In this document: positions 1-8,156 of the stretch, piece after piece
Position numbering within the stretch: position 1 is the stretch's first letter
Layout: every line of letters begins with the position of its first letter
Assembly: GCF_008828755.2 (NCBI RefSeq)
Contig: NZ_QBLM01000001.1
Coordinates: forward strand, 124,001 to 188,000
Length of the DNA stretch: 64,000 nt
Origin: [Borrelia] turdi
GTDB lineage: Bacteria; Spirochaetota; Spirochaetia; Borreliales; Borreliaceae
Direction: 5' to 3'
Translations under genes and position numbers: made by a program
The notes under the pieces: model-generated
Told to the model about the DNA's origin: nothing
Database searches by the model: none
The model's input: only the letters and a program-made list of their open reading frames with translations

Positions 1-234
1 AGTGAAAATGCTAAAATAGGAGAGTTTACATTTTCCATTGAAAAAGACAACCGAAATATTTTAAACGGTAATAATAAAATAACAATTCAAGTAAATTCAA
101 TGAAATTAAACGAATTTCTATTGAAAAATTCTAACAATCTTAGTAATAAAGAATTAATTCAAATAATTCAGGCTGCGCAAAAAATCAATAAATTAAATGG
201 AGAACTTATCTTGGAGGAAGTTGATGGAAACTAA
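1..234 (+). CDS. flgI: Flagellar P-ring protein FlgI, C-terminal end (5' truncated)
   Basis: The reading frame is open from base 1 and stops at 232-234, giving the last 77 residues of a protein. The tail resembles the FlgI C-terminus: a beta-rich piece (KIGEFTFSIEKDN...), then a helical NLSNKELIQIIQAAQKI segment and a closing NGELILEEV. FlgI forms the periplasmic ring around the flagellar rod; in spirochaetes the flagella are entirely periplasmic. The stop overlaps the start of the downstream rod-binding gene by 11 bases, which suggests translational coupling in a flagellar operon. The identification rests on the C-terminal fragment and the flgJ neighbour only. Confidence 0.8.
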   Translation, partial: SENAKIGEFTFSIEKDNRNILNGNNKITIQVNSMKLNEFLLKNSNNLSNKELIQIIQAAQKINKLNGELILEEVDGN

Positions 235-544
235 AATTAATTCACAAAATCTAAAATTTAAAAATCAAATAAATAATTTTAAAAATCCCATAGAAATAAA
301 AAAATCCTTTAAAAAAAACGAAGAACTTCAAAAAGCCTCTTTAGAATTTGAAGCTATATTTATCAAGCAAATGCTTGATAGCATGAAAAAAACTCTTAAC
401 AAAGATCAAAATCTGCTAAGCGGAGGCCAAGTAGAAGAAATTTTTGAAGACATGCTTTACGAGCAAAGAGCCAAGCAAATAGCACAATCTCAAAGCTTTG
501 GAATTGCCAATTTGATTTACAATCAATTGCAGAAAAATAAATAA
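224..544 (+). CDS. flgJ: Single-domain FlgJ (flagellar rod-binding protein)
   Basis: A 106-residue protein made almost entirely of the rod-binding domain. Its signature is LEFEAIFIKQMLDSMKKTL followed by GGQVEEIFEDMLYEQ and a C-terminal helix with SFGIANLIYNQL. The peptidoglycan-hydrolase domain of enterobacterial FlgJ is absent, as in many non-enteric bacteria. An upstream in-frame ATG exists at 197, but GGAGG at 213-217 sits six bases before the ATG at 224, so I use 224. The gene overlaps flgI by 11 bases. The expected role is in rod assembly in the periplasm. Asn- and Lys-rich composition is shared with the other plus-strand genes. Confidence 0.85.
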   Translation: METKINSQNLKFKNQINNFKNPIEIKKSFKKNEELQKASLEFEAIFIKQMLDSMKKTLNKDQNLLSGGQVEEIFEDMLYEQRAKQIAQSQSFGIANLIYNQLQKNK

Positions 545-579
545 TTCGAAAACACTCCTCACCTCAAAAATTATAGCCA

Positions 580-589
580 ATTTAATTTA
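580..589. promoter_or_regulatory. Candidate BosR-type box upstream of rpoS
   Basis: ATTTAATTTA on the plus strand is the reverse complement of TAAATTAAAT. From memory, that direct repeat is reported as the core bound by the Fur-family regulator BosR at the rpoS promoter. It lies about 20 bases upstream of the -24 element. In so AT-rich a genome short matches are common, so position is the main support. Confidence 0.45.
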
Positions 590-608
590 AAGATATTATT
601 AAACTAAA

Positions 609-626
609 TTGGCACAATTTTTGCAT
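609..626 (+). promoter_or_regulatory. Sigma-54 (-24/-12) promoter of rpoS
   Basis: TTGGCAC (609-615) followed by TTGCAT (621-626). The invariant GG (611-612) and GC (623-624) are separated by the required 10 bases. This is the RpoN-dependent promoter established for rpoS in B. burgdorferi, where it is activated by Rrp2 (encoded at 8157-9515). Transcription should start near 635-637, inside a tandem 9-mer (628-636 and 637-645). Confidence 0.92.
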
Positions 627-696
627 GGAAGTTAAAGAAGTTAAGTAGTAAAAACTTAATCACAATATTCAAGAAAGGGGAGAAAAATATACTACT

Positions 697-1497
697 ATGA
701 ACATATTTAGCAACGAAGATTTAAACATATATTTAAAATCGGTAAGAGAACATAAGCTAATTACTCACGAAGAAGAGATTAAACTTGCAGGACAAATACA
801 AAGAGGCAGCGCACAAGCAAAAAACAAGATGATAAACGCAAATTTGCGACTTGTTTTGAAAATAATAAAAAGATATACGGGAAAAGGACTAAAAATTGAA
901 GACCTAATTCAAGAGGGCAATTTAGGATTAATAAGAGCTGCTGAAAAATATGACCCGAATAAAAACACTAAATTTTCAACTTATGCATCTTTTTGGATTA
1001 AGCAATCGCTACAAAGAGCATTAAACACTAAAACTAGATTAGTAAAAGTCCCATACAGAAAAGAAAATCTAATACTACAAATAAATAAATACTTAACAGA
1101 AGAAGAAAAATCGCCCAAAAAAGAAGAAATAATGAAAAGATTCAATTTATCTCCTTCCCAATATATTAAAATTATTCCTTATCTTGAAAAAGAATATTCT
1201 CTGGACAAAGAAATAGAGGGATCTGAAAATTCAACACTTTTAAATCTATACGAGGACAATTCTTTTAATCCTGAAATTACTCTTGAACAAGACTCAACTC
1301 TAAAACATTTGAATTATATACTTGAAACAAAATTGACCGAAAAGGAAAGATATATAATCAAAAAAAGATACAACCTAGACAATAGTCCAAAAAAAAGCAC
1401 CTTAAAAGATATTTCAACAGAACTTGGAATATCATCAGAAACTGTAAGACAAATTGAAAAAAGAGTTCTTAAAAAACTAAAAGAAGAGATAAATTAA
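697..1497 (+). CDS. rpoS: Alternative sigma factor RpoS
   Basis: A 266-residue sigma-70 family protein. Region 1.2 is at about residues 7-37. Region 2 (NLRLVLKIIKRYTGKG, DLIQEGNLGLIRAAEKYDP, FSTYASFWIKQSLQRAL) covers about 49-110. Region 4 contains a helix-turn-helix (LKDISTELGISSETVRQIEKRV) at about 236-257. In Lyme spirochaetes RpoS is the effector of the Rrp2-RpoN-RpoS cascade that switches on mammalian-phase genes such as ospC. It is the only gene before the hairpin at 1503-1551. The purine-rich Shine-Dalgarno (AAAGGGGAG, 674-682) ends 14 bases before the ATG, which is unusually far. Confidence 0.95.
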   Translation: MNIFSNEDLNIYLKSVREHKLITHEEEIKLAGQIQRGSAQAKNKMINANLRLVLKIIKRYTGKGLKIEDLIQEGNLGLIRAAEKYDPNKNTKFSTYASFWIKQSLQRALNTKTRLVKVPYRKENLILQINKYLTEEEKSPKKEEIMKRFNLSPSQYIKIIPYLEKEYSLDKEIEGSENSTLLNLYEDNSFNPEITLEQDSTLKHLNYILETKLTEKERYIIKKRYNLDNSPKKSTLKDISTELGISSETVRQIEKRVLKKLKEEIN

Positions 1498-1502
1498 GAT
1501 TG

Positions 1503-1551
1503 ACATTCATGACATGTTCTGATCTACTTTTAAGTCAGTGGTCATGAATGT
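1503..1551 (+). terminator. Inverted repeat after rpoS, overlapping the next start codon
   Basis: ACATTCATGAC (1503-1513) is perfectly inverted by GTCATGAATGT (1541-1551). A shorter CTGA/TCAG pair lies inside the loop, and TTTATTTTTAT follows. This fits an intrinsic terminator for rpoS. The right arm, however, contains both candidate start codons region (GTG 1538, ATG 1544) of the next gene, so it could equally control that gene's translation. Confidence 0.5.
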
Positions 1552-2416
1552 TTATTTTTATGTTAAAAAAAACAAGTTTATTATTGTAATTTTTATTATA
1601 ATTTCTATTGTTATTGCAAGAACTCAGGCATTTACAAATTTTTTCTATTTTAACAATAATTCAAAAGTTGCAAATGCACCACTTAAAGATGAGTTCCAAA
1701 AAATACAAACAGACAGCTTAATAATAAAAAATAAAAAAGCCAAAATTAAGCCTAAGTTTTACTTAATAATTGATGACGTAGGTTATGATGAATTTATGTT
1801 AGAACGATTTATAAAACTTAACCTTGAAATAAATTATGCAATTATTCCATTTTTACCAAAATCAATGAGTTTATACAAAAAACTAAAAAACAATAACAAA
1901 AAAGTAATAATACATTTCCCAATGCAATCAAAACATAGAAATTCAATAGAAAAATTTCATATAAACATAAAAGATAAAAAGGAAGAAATACATAAAAAAA
2001 TAGAAAAAACATTTAAAATGTATCCTGATATAAAAATAATGAATAACCACATGGGTAGTTTAATTACTTCAAATAAAGATTTGATGAAAATCATTTTAAT
2101 AAAGCTTAAAGAGATTGACAGATATTTTTTCGACAGCGTGACTATTGCGGGAGGCGTACCAGAAACAATAGGTAAAGAAATTGGAGTTAGAGTAGAAAAA
2201 AGAGACGTATTTCTTGATAATAAAGACACAGAAGAAGCCGTAGTCAAGGAACTTGAAAAAGCAAAAAATATTGCCAGAAAGCATGGAATAGTAAAAGTAA
2301 TCGGGCACATTTGGTCTAAAAATACACTAAAAGTCCTCAAAAAAGAAGAACCTAATTTAAACCAAGAATTTGAATTTGACAACTTATTAAATCTTTACGA
2401 GGAATCAATCAGATGA
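1544..2416 (+). CDS. Divergent polysaccharide deacetylase (YibQ/DUF610-like), membrane-anchored
   Basis: A 290-residue protein with one N-terminal membrane segment ([15 protein letters not shown]) and an outward-facing domain. Family motifs appear in order: [46 protein letters not shown] and FFDSVTIAG. This is the pattern of the divergent polysaccharide deacetylase family, thought to act on envelope glycans; the substrate is unknown. The ATG at 1544 lies in the arm of a hairpin and has no clear Shine-Dalgarno; a GTG at 1538 is the alternative. The stop overlaps the tsaD start by four bases (ATGA), so the two are probably coupled. Confidence 0.75.
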   Translation: MNVYFYVKKNKFIIVIFIIISIVIARTQAFTNFFYFNNNSKVANAPLKDEFQKIQTDSLIIKNKKAKIKPKFYLIIDDVGYDEFMLERFIKLNLEINYAIIPFLPKSMSLYKKLKNNNKKVIIHFPMQSKHRNSIEKFHINIKDKKEEIHKKIEKTFKMYPDIKIMNNHMGSLITSNKDLMKIILIKLKEIDRYFFDSVTIAGGVPETIGKEIGVRVEKRDVFLDNKDTEEAVVKELEKAKNIARKHGIVKVIGHIWSKNTLKVLKKEEPNLNQEFEFDNLLNLYEESIR

Positions 2417-3429
2417 AAGTACTTGGAATAGAAACCTCTTGTGACGACTGTTGCATAGCTGTAGTAGAAAACGGCATTCGTATTTTAAGCAATATAAAAT
2501 TAAATCAAAAAGAACATAAAAAATATTACGGCATAGTACCTGAAATTGCCTCAAGACTTCATACTGAAGCCATTATGTCTGTTTGTATAAAAGCTCTCAA
2601 AAAGGCAAACACTAAAATATCTGAAATTGACTTAATAGCTGTAACATCTAGACCTGGACTCATTGGGTCTTTAATAGTTGGATTAAACTTTGCCAAAGGT
2701 CTAGCAATTTCATTAAAAAAACCTATTATTTGCATTGACCACATCTTGGGCCATCTTTATGCCCCTTTAATGCATTCAAAAATAGAATATCCATTTATAT
2801 CATTATTATTAAGCGGCGGACATACATTGATTGCTAAACAAAAAAATTTCGATGATGTTGAAATACTTGGAAGAACTTTAGATGATTCTTGCGGAGAAGC
2901 TTTTGATAAAGTAGCAAAATATTATGATATGGGATTTCCGGGAGGTCCAAACATCGAACAAATATCTAAAAATGGAGATGAAAACACATTTAAATTTCCA
3001 GTTACCAACTTTAGAAAAAAAGAAAACTGGTATGATTTTTCATACTCTGGACTAAAAACAGCTTGCATACACCAACTCGAAAAATTCAAAAACAAAGATA
3101 ATCCAACAACAAAAAACAATATAGCTGCGAGCTTCCAAAAAGCTGCCTTTGAAAATCTAATTACACCACTAAAAAGAGCAATAAAAGATACTCAAATCAA
3201 CAAATTGGTAATAGCAGGCGGCGTTGCAAGTAACTTATACTTAAGGGAAAAAATAGATAAGCTTAAAATACAAACTTACTACCCTCCTCTTGATCTTTGC
3301 ACAGACAATGGAGCAATGATTGCGGGACTTGGATTTCATATGTACTTAAAATACGGAGAAAGCCCAATCGAAACTGAAGCAAATTCAAGAATAGAAAATT
3401 ATAAAAACCAATATAAGAGGAGAAAATAG
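2413..3429 (+). CDS. tsaD: tRNA N6-threonylcarbamoyladenosine transferase TsaD
   Basis: A 338-residue Kae1/TsaD protein of normal length. The start [16 protein letters not shown] is the ASKHA phosphate-1 motif. Metal-binding histidines fall in [10 protein letters not shown] (H110, H114). LLLSGGHT and the late TDNGAMIA with a metal-binding Asp complete the signature. TsaD transfers threonylcarbamoyl from TC-AMP to A37 of ANN-decoding tRNAs. The partner that makes TC-AMP (Sua5/TsaC type) is also in this window at 37414-38421. The gene is coupled to the deacetylase upstream and lies four bases before the kinase downstream. Confidence 0.96.
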   Translation: MKVLGIETSCDDCCIAVVENGIRILSNIKLNQKEHKKYYGIVPEIASRLHTEAIMSVCIKALKKANTKISEIDLIAVTSRPGLIGSLIVGLNFAKGLAISLKKPIICIDHILGHLYAPLMHSKIEYPFISLLLSGGHTLIAKQKNFDDVEILGRTLDDSCGEAFDKVAKYYDMGFPGGPNIEQISKNGDENTFKFPVTNFRKKENWYDFSYSGLKTACIHQLEKFKNKDNPTTKNNIAASFQKAAFENLITPLKRAIKDTQINKLVIAGGVASNLYLREKIDKLKIQTYYPPLDLCTDNGAMIAGLGFHMYLKYGESPIETEANSRIENYKNQYKRRK

Positions 3430-3433
3430 CGAA

Positions 3434-4228
3434 GTGAAAAGAGTTTTAGCAATGCATGATATTTCAAGTATGGGAAGAACATCTCTTACAATATGCATAC
3501 CCGTAATATCTTCGTTTAATATTCAAGTGTGTCCTTTCGTAACAGCTGTCCTTTCTGCTTCCACAGCTTATAAAAAATTTGAAATAGTTGATTTAACTAA
3601 TCATTTGGAAAAATTTATCAAAACATGGAAAGAACAAAATGAACATTTCGACATGCTCTATACAGGATTTCTGGGAAGTGAAACACAACAAATAATAATA
3701 AAGAAAATAATTAAATTGATAAAATTTGAAAAAATTATAATTGACCCTGTATTTGCTGACGATGGAAAAATTTATCCTCTATTTAATAATAAAATAATTA
3801 GTGGATTTAGAAAAATCATAAAGTACGCAAACATAATAACACCTAATATCACAGAGCTTGAAATGCTAAGCAAAAGCTCAAAACTTAACAACAAAGATGA
3901 TATCATAAAAGCAATATTAAATCTTGATACAAAAGGGATAGTAGTTGTTACAAGCGTCAAAAAAGGAGATCTTTTAGGAAACATCTGCTACAATCCTAAA
4001 AACAAAGAATACTCAGAGTTTTTTTTAGAAAAATTAGAACAAAATTTCAGTGGAACAGGAGATTTATTTACTAGCTTACTTATAGGATACTTGGAAAAAT
4101 TCGAAATGGAACAGGCTCTAGAAAAAACAACAAAAGCTATTCACTTAATAATAAAAGACTCAATTAAAAAAAATGTTTTTAAAAAAGAGGGGGTTCAAAT
4201 TGAAAATTTTTTAAAAAATACATTTTAA
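3434..4228 (+). CDS. pdxY: Pyridoxal/pyridoxamine kinase (PfkB superfamily)
   Basis: A 264-residue ribokinase-fold protein. It shows the N-terminal VLAMHDISSMGRTSLT typical of pyridoxal kinases, ITPNITELEML, KGIVVVTSVKKGD and the catalytic anion-hole motif NFSGTGDLFTSLL near residues 213-225. The expected reaction is ATP-dependent phosphorylation of pyridoxal or related vitamers in the salvage route to PLP. The start is GTG at 3434, with AGGAG inside the end of tsaD as its ribosome site. A related hydroxymethylpyrimidine kinase activity cannot be excluded, hence moderate confidence in the exact substrate. Confidence 0.8.
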   Translation: MKRVLAMHDISSMGRTSLTICIPVISSFNIQVCPFVTAVLSASTAYKKFEIVDLTNHLEKFIKTWKEQNEHFDMLYTGFLGSETQQIIIKKIIKLIKFEKIIIDPVFADDGKIYPLFNNKIISGFRKIIKYANIITPNITELEMLSKSSKLNNKDDIIKAILNLDTKGIVVVTSVKKGDLLGNICYNPKNKEYSEFFLEKLEQNFSGTGDLFTSLLIGYLEKFEMEQALEKTTKAIHLIIKDSIKKNVFKKEGVQIENFLKNTF

Positions 4229-4275
4229 ATTTTAATTTCATTAAATTTAATTTAAAAGATTGAATCGATTTTTTA

Positions 4276-4301
4276 TTACAAAGGCAATATTTGCATTGTA
4301 A
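4276..4301. other. Imperfect hairpin between pdxY and murG
   Basis: TTACAA (4276-4281) and TTGTAA (4296-4301) enclose GCAA-TAT-TTGC, giving about ten pairs with a small bulge. No good T-run follows on the plus strand. It may be a weak terminator or mRNA-processing site in the 147-base gap. Confidence 0.3.
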
Positions 4302-4375
4302 TATATTGTTAAAATAACATGTATAAAAATCTGTTACAAAGCAAGTCTTTATTGTTTTTATAGGTAAATAAATAT

Positions 4376-5467
4376 ATGTCAAATAAAAAAATAATATTTT
4401 TTACAGGAGGGGGAACTGGGGGTCACGTATTTCCAGGAATTTCCATAATACAAAAATTAAAAGAATTTGACAATGAAATTGAATTTTTTTGGATAGGTAA
4501 AAAAAATTCAATAGAAGAAAAATTAATAAACGAACAAAATAATATTAAATTTATTTCAGTTCCATGCGGAAAACTTAGACGCTATTTTTCTTTTCAAAAC
4601 TTTACTGACTTTTTTAAAGTAATACTTGGAATAATAAAAAGCTTCTACGTTTTAAAAAAATATAACCCTCAAATTGTCTATGCAACTGGAGGATTTGTAT
4701 CAACTCCTACAATTATTGCATCTAGTTTGCTAAAAATAAAAAGAATAACCCATGAAATGGATTTGGATCCTGGACTTGCAACAAAAATTAACTCTAAATT
4801 CGCAAATAAAATATACACAAGCTTTAAAGAAAGTGAAAAATACTTTAAAAACCACAAAAAAATTATTTATACAGGATCTCCTATAAGAAAAGAATTTTTA
4901 ATCCCAAATCCAAAAATAATCAAACAATTAACTCAAAATACTAACAAACCAATTGTTAGCATACTTGGGGGATCTCTTGGCGCTAATGCTTTAAACAACC
5001 TTGCGCTCTGTATTAAAAAGGATGCTGAAATCTACTTTATCCATCAATCAGGAAAAAACTTAAATGATCTCAGAGAAGATAATTATCTGAGAAGGCAATT
5101 TTTTAATGCAGAAGAAATGGCAAGTATAGTTAAATTTTCCAATATAATAATAAGTAGAGCTGGTGCTGGAGCAATAAAGGAATTTGCAAATGCTTGCACA
5201 TGTGTAATTTTGATTCCATTTAAAAAAGGCTCTAGAGGAGATCAAATTAAAAATGCAAAATTACTAAAAAATCAAAATGCTTGCATTTATATAGATGAAG
5301 ATAAAATTTTAAATACAAATATTTTGAAAATTATAAAAGAAACTTTAAAAAATAAAGAAAAAATCAACTCTCTCAAAACAAATATCAAAAAATTCAATAA
5401 TAAGCATTCTTCAACTTTAATAGCCAAATTACTAATAAAAGATATTAAGGAGACAAAATCTAAATGA
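4376..5467 (+). CDS. murG: MurG, lipid II-forming N-acetylglucosaminyltransferase
   Basis: A 363-residue GT28 glycosyltransferase of typical length. The first glycine-rich loop [11 protein letters not shown] is at residues 11-21. The N-domain has [13 protein letters not shown] and [12 protein letters not shown], in place of the usual HEQN. The C-domain has a second G-loop ([14 protein letters not shown]), IHQSGKN and the UDP-sugar pocket [14 protein letters not shown]. MurG adds GlcNAc from UDP-GlcNAc to lipid I on the inner face of the cytoplasmic membrane. The gene overlaps cvpA by four bases. No obvious Shine-Dalgarno precedes the ATG. Confidence 0.95.
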   Translation: MSNKKIIFFTGGGTGGHVFPGISIIQKLKEFDNEIEFFWIGKKNSIEEKLINEQNNIKFISVPCGKLRRYFSFQNFTDFFKVILGIIKSFYVLKKYNPQIVYATGGFVSTPTIIASSLLKIKRITHEMDLDPGLATKINSKFANKIYTSFKESEKYFKNHKKIIYTGSPIRKEFLIPNPKIIKQLTQNTNKPIVSILGGSLGANALNNLALCIKKDAEIYFIHQSGKNLNDLREDNYLRRQFFNAEEMASIVKFSNIIISRAGAGAIKEFANACTCVILIPFKKGSRGDQIKNAKLLKNQNACIYIDEDKILNTNILKIIKETLKNKEKINSLKTNIKKFNNKHSSTLIAKLLIKDIKETKSK

Positions 5468-5952
5468 TAATAAACGATCCTGTAAAAATAACCGGAATAG
5501 TAGATATACTAATAATAATAATTTTTACATCTTTGGGGTTTAGAGGATTTTTAAGAGGATTTATTAAAGAAATTAGCGGATTTGCTGAGGTTTTTGTTTT
5601 AATACTATTACTTTACAAAAAAACTGAAGAATTTAGAAGACTGGTTGAACCTATTATTGAACTATCTTACATTCAAGCCTTACTTGTATTTTTTCTGCTC
5701 ATACATATAGGATTTTTAATACTACAAGCCTTAATAGAATCAATAATAAGCCAACTTAAATTATTATTCTTCAATAGAATACTAGGTTTAGTACTCGGCC
5801 TACTTGAAGCTTTTGGAATAATTGCAATCGTGGTTTATATAATACACTCACAACAAATATTTAAGCCTGAATATTTTCTAAAAGAAAGCAAACTCCTTGA
5901 TTATTTAAACCCCGGAATAAACTATCTCTTTAAAATCTCAAAAACAAAATAA
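5464..5952 (+). CDS. cvpA: CvpA family membrane protein
   Basis: A 162-residue protein with four predicted membrane segments: about residues 10-28, 40-55, 70-95 and 108-128. The CvpA signature [23 protein letters not shown] is split over the first loop. In other bacteria CvpA was named for colicin V production and is now linked to envelope integrity; the molecular activity is not known. It starts in the last codons of murG (ATGA overlap) and is followed after ten bases by the holB-like gene, so it reads as part of one operon. Confidence 0.8.
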   Translation: MIINDPVKITGIVDILIIIIFTSLGFRGFLRGFIKEISGFAEVFVLILLLYKKTEEFRRLVEPIIELSYIQALLVFFLLIHIGFLILQALIESIISQLKLLFFNRILGLVLGLLEAFGIIAIVVYIIHSQQIFKPEYFLKESKLLDYLNPGINYLFKISKTK

Positions 5953-5962
5953 GGACCCAATA

Positions 5963-7009
5963 ATGACAATACTCCCAAAGATTGCCAAAGACATAATAAA
6001 CGCATATGATCAAAAAATATTGCCAAATGCAATTCTTTTACTAGGAGAAAAGTTTTCATCAAAAAAGGTCAGCGCAATTGAGCTTGCAAAAAAAATATTA
6101 AATGAAAAAAACTTAACAAACCCTAATTTGCTCATTTTCTCAAATATCGATACAATAGAAACAAAAGCACATCTCTCTGTAGATTCGCATAAGGTAATAA
6201 ATAGATACTTAGAATACATTAAAACTATAATTTTTACCAAATGTTATTTCAGTAATGAAAAAAATTTAAAAAAAATAGAGAAAAATATAAACTACATCAA
6301 TTCTGTTTATTATAAAAAAGAATATAATATAAAAATAAAAAATGAACTTATAAAAAATATAGAAAATATAAACAAAGAACTAAATCATAGCATTACTATT
6401 TATAATATAAAAAAAATTCAAACTTGGATTTTTTCCGAAAAAGAAAAACCCAAAGTAATCTACATAAACGAAATCGAAAATTTATCATTCAATGTACACA
6501 ACTCGCTTTTAAAAATACTAGAAGAACCTCCTTTGAATATTTACTTTATCTTAGCAGCAAGAAATAAAAACAAAATACCAAAAACAATACTTTCAAGACT
6601 TAGGATCTATAATTTTGCAAAACCAGAAAGAAACTTAGAAATTCAAAGATTCAAAGAAAGTTTTCTAATAAACAAAGATATAACAATTGAAGAGTATTTC
6701 GCCTCATTTTATAAAGAAGAAAGCAAAAAAATAAAAAAAGAATTGATAAAAATTTTAAATATAATAAAAGAAAAAAAATCTATATTTAACCTTGAAGAAA
6801 TCGACTTTATAAAAGATGATCAAAGCTTAAAAATATTTTTAAACGAACTTACAATTAATATTAGAAAAGATTTTTTAGAAAATAAGATAAATATTAACCA
6901 ATATCTCAAATACACAGAACATTTAAAAAATATTTACAAATATCGCCCTTATAATCAAAATAAAAAATTAATAATAGAAAACTTAATGCTAAACTACGAG
7001 GAGATATGA
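5963..7009 (+). CDS. holB: DNA polymerase III delta-prime-like subunit (HolB)
   Basis: A 348-residue protein with a clamp-loader core. An N-terminal ILLLGEKFSSKKVSAIELAKKI stands where the P-loop would be (no GKT, normal for delta-prime). VIYINEIENLSFNVHNSLLKILEEPP is the Walker-B/sensor region, and KIPKTILSRLRIYNF is the sensor-1/SRC-like segment (SRL here). No zinc-finger cysteines are visible. It should be the non-hydrolysing stator of the clamp loader. Sequence is highly diverged and Lys/Ile/Asn-rich. It overlaps the hk2 start by four bases. Confidence 0.75.
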   Translation: MTILPKIAKDIINAYDQKILPNAILLLGEKFSSKKVSAIELAKKILNEKNLTNPNLLIFSNIDTIETKAHLSVDSHKVINRYLEYIKTIIFTKCYFSNEKNLKKIEKNINYINSVYYKKEYNIKIKNELIKNIENINKELNHSITIYNIKKIQTWIFSEKEKPKVIYINEIENLSFNVHNSLLKILEEPPLNIYFILAARNKNKIPKTILSRLRIYNFAKPERNLEIQRFKESFLINKDITIEEYFASFYKEESKKIKKELIKILNIIKEKKSIFNLEEIDFIKDDQSLKIFLNELTINIRKDFLENKININQYLKYTEHLKNIYKYRPYNQNKKLIIENLMLNYEEI

Positions 7010-8154
7010 ATAATTTTTTTAAAAAAGCCTTAACAAAGCTAAACAAATTATCTAATGAACAAAAAACCAAATTTATTGAACAAATTTATAAAAAAATAGA
7101 AATATATGATGGTATATTTGCATCAATTAACGAAGGAATCATTGTACTTGATAAGCAAAACAATATAATCTATTCGAACAAGATTTTATACCAAATTTTA
7201 GCTTTAACATCTAAATCAAAAATAGAAATTCTTGATGATATTCAAATTCCAATCTTAATAAATTTAATAAAAGAACTAGTTAGAACAGAAGATAAAATAA
7301 TAGGATTAGAAGTTCCAATCTCAAACAACATATATATTAAAATTTCATTTATGCCTTATGTAAAAGAAAAAAAACTTGAGGGCAACATTATTTTAATTGA
7401 AGACATTAAAGAGAAGAAGAAAAAAGAGGAACTGTTTAGAAGAGTTGAAGCTTTAGCCTCTTTTACAAGACATGCAAGAAATATTGCTCATGAAATCAAA
7501 AATCCACTTGGAGCAATCGATATAAATTTACAACTGCTAAAAAAAGAAATTAAAAAACAAAAAATAAAAAATGGTAAAGCTGACAATTATTTTAAAGTAA
7601 TAAAAGAAGAAATAAACAGGGTAGATAAAATAGTAACAGAATTTTTATTAACTGTCAGGCCAATAAAAATCAACTTACAAGAGAAAGACATTAAACAAGT
7701 AATAAACAGTGTATGTGAATTGTTAAATCCTGAATTAGAAAACAAAAATATAAAACTATTGCTTAATTTAAACAAAATAAGCAATATTCTCATTGATGAG
7801 AAACTATTAAAACAAGTTATTATAAACATCGTTAAAAACGCAGAAGAAGCACTACTTGAAACAAAAAAAGAAATAAAAAAAATAGAAATTTTTCTTTTAG
7901 AAAAAGATAATAAAATACATATAAACATAAAAGATAACGGAAACGGAATAAAAGATGAAGTAAAAGAGGAAATATTTAAACCTCAATTTAGCACAAAAGA
8001 AAAAGGAAGTGGAATAGGTCTTACTATTTCTTATAAAATAATAAAAGAGCTTGGGGGTGAAATTTTTGCTGAAAGCAAAGAGGGTAAGGGCACTATTTTT
8101 ACAATTACACTTCCCAAACTAAATAAAAAAAATATTTTAATTGAAGGGTATTGA
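7006..8154 (+). CDS. hk2: Sensor histidine kinase Hk2 (cytosolic, PAS-containing)
   Basis: A 382-residue NtrB-like kinase without membrane segments. A PAS-type domain covers about residues 33-135 (YDGIFASINEGIIVLDKQNNII). The dimerisation helix carries HEIKNPLGAID with His162 as the phosphorylation site. The ATPase domain has IVKNAEEALLE (N box), DNGNGI (G1), and GSGIGLTIS (G2). It is the cognate kinase of Rrp2, whose gene starts at its stop codon. In B. burgdorferi, published work finds Hk2 dispensable for infection and Rrp2 phosphorylated by other donors as well; I recall this from the literature and do not infer it from the sequence. Confidence 0.93.
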   Translation: MNNFFKKALTKLNKLSNEQKTKFIEQIYKKIEIYDGIFASINEGIIVLDKQNNIIYSNKILYQILALTSKSKIEILDDIQIPILINLIKELVRTEDKIIGLEVPISNNIYIKISFMPYVKEKKLEGNIILIEDIKEKKKKEELFRRVEALASFTRHARNIAHEIKNPLGAIDINLQLLKKEIKKQKIKNGKADNYFKVIKEEINRVDKIVTEFLLTVRPIKINLQEKDIKQVINSVCELLNPELENKNIKLLLNLNKISNILIDEKLLKQVIINIVKNAEEALLETKKEIKKIEIFLLEKDNKIHINIKDNGNGIKDEVKEEIFKPQFSTKEKGSGIGLTISYKIIKELGGEIFAESKEGKGTIFTITLPKLNKKNILIEGY

Positions 8155-8156
8155 AA

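Noticed and set aside
1957..2382. 141-codon minus-strand frame
   Set aside because: Antisense to the deacetylase gene, whose family motifs are clear on the plus strand.
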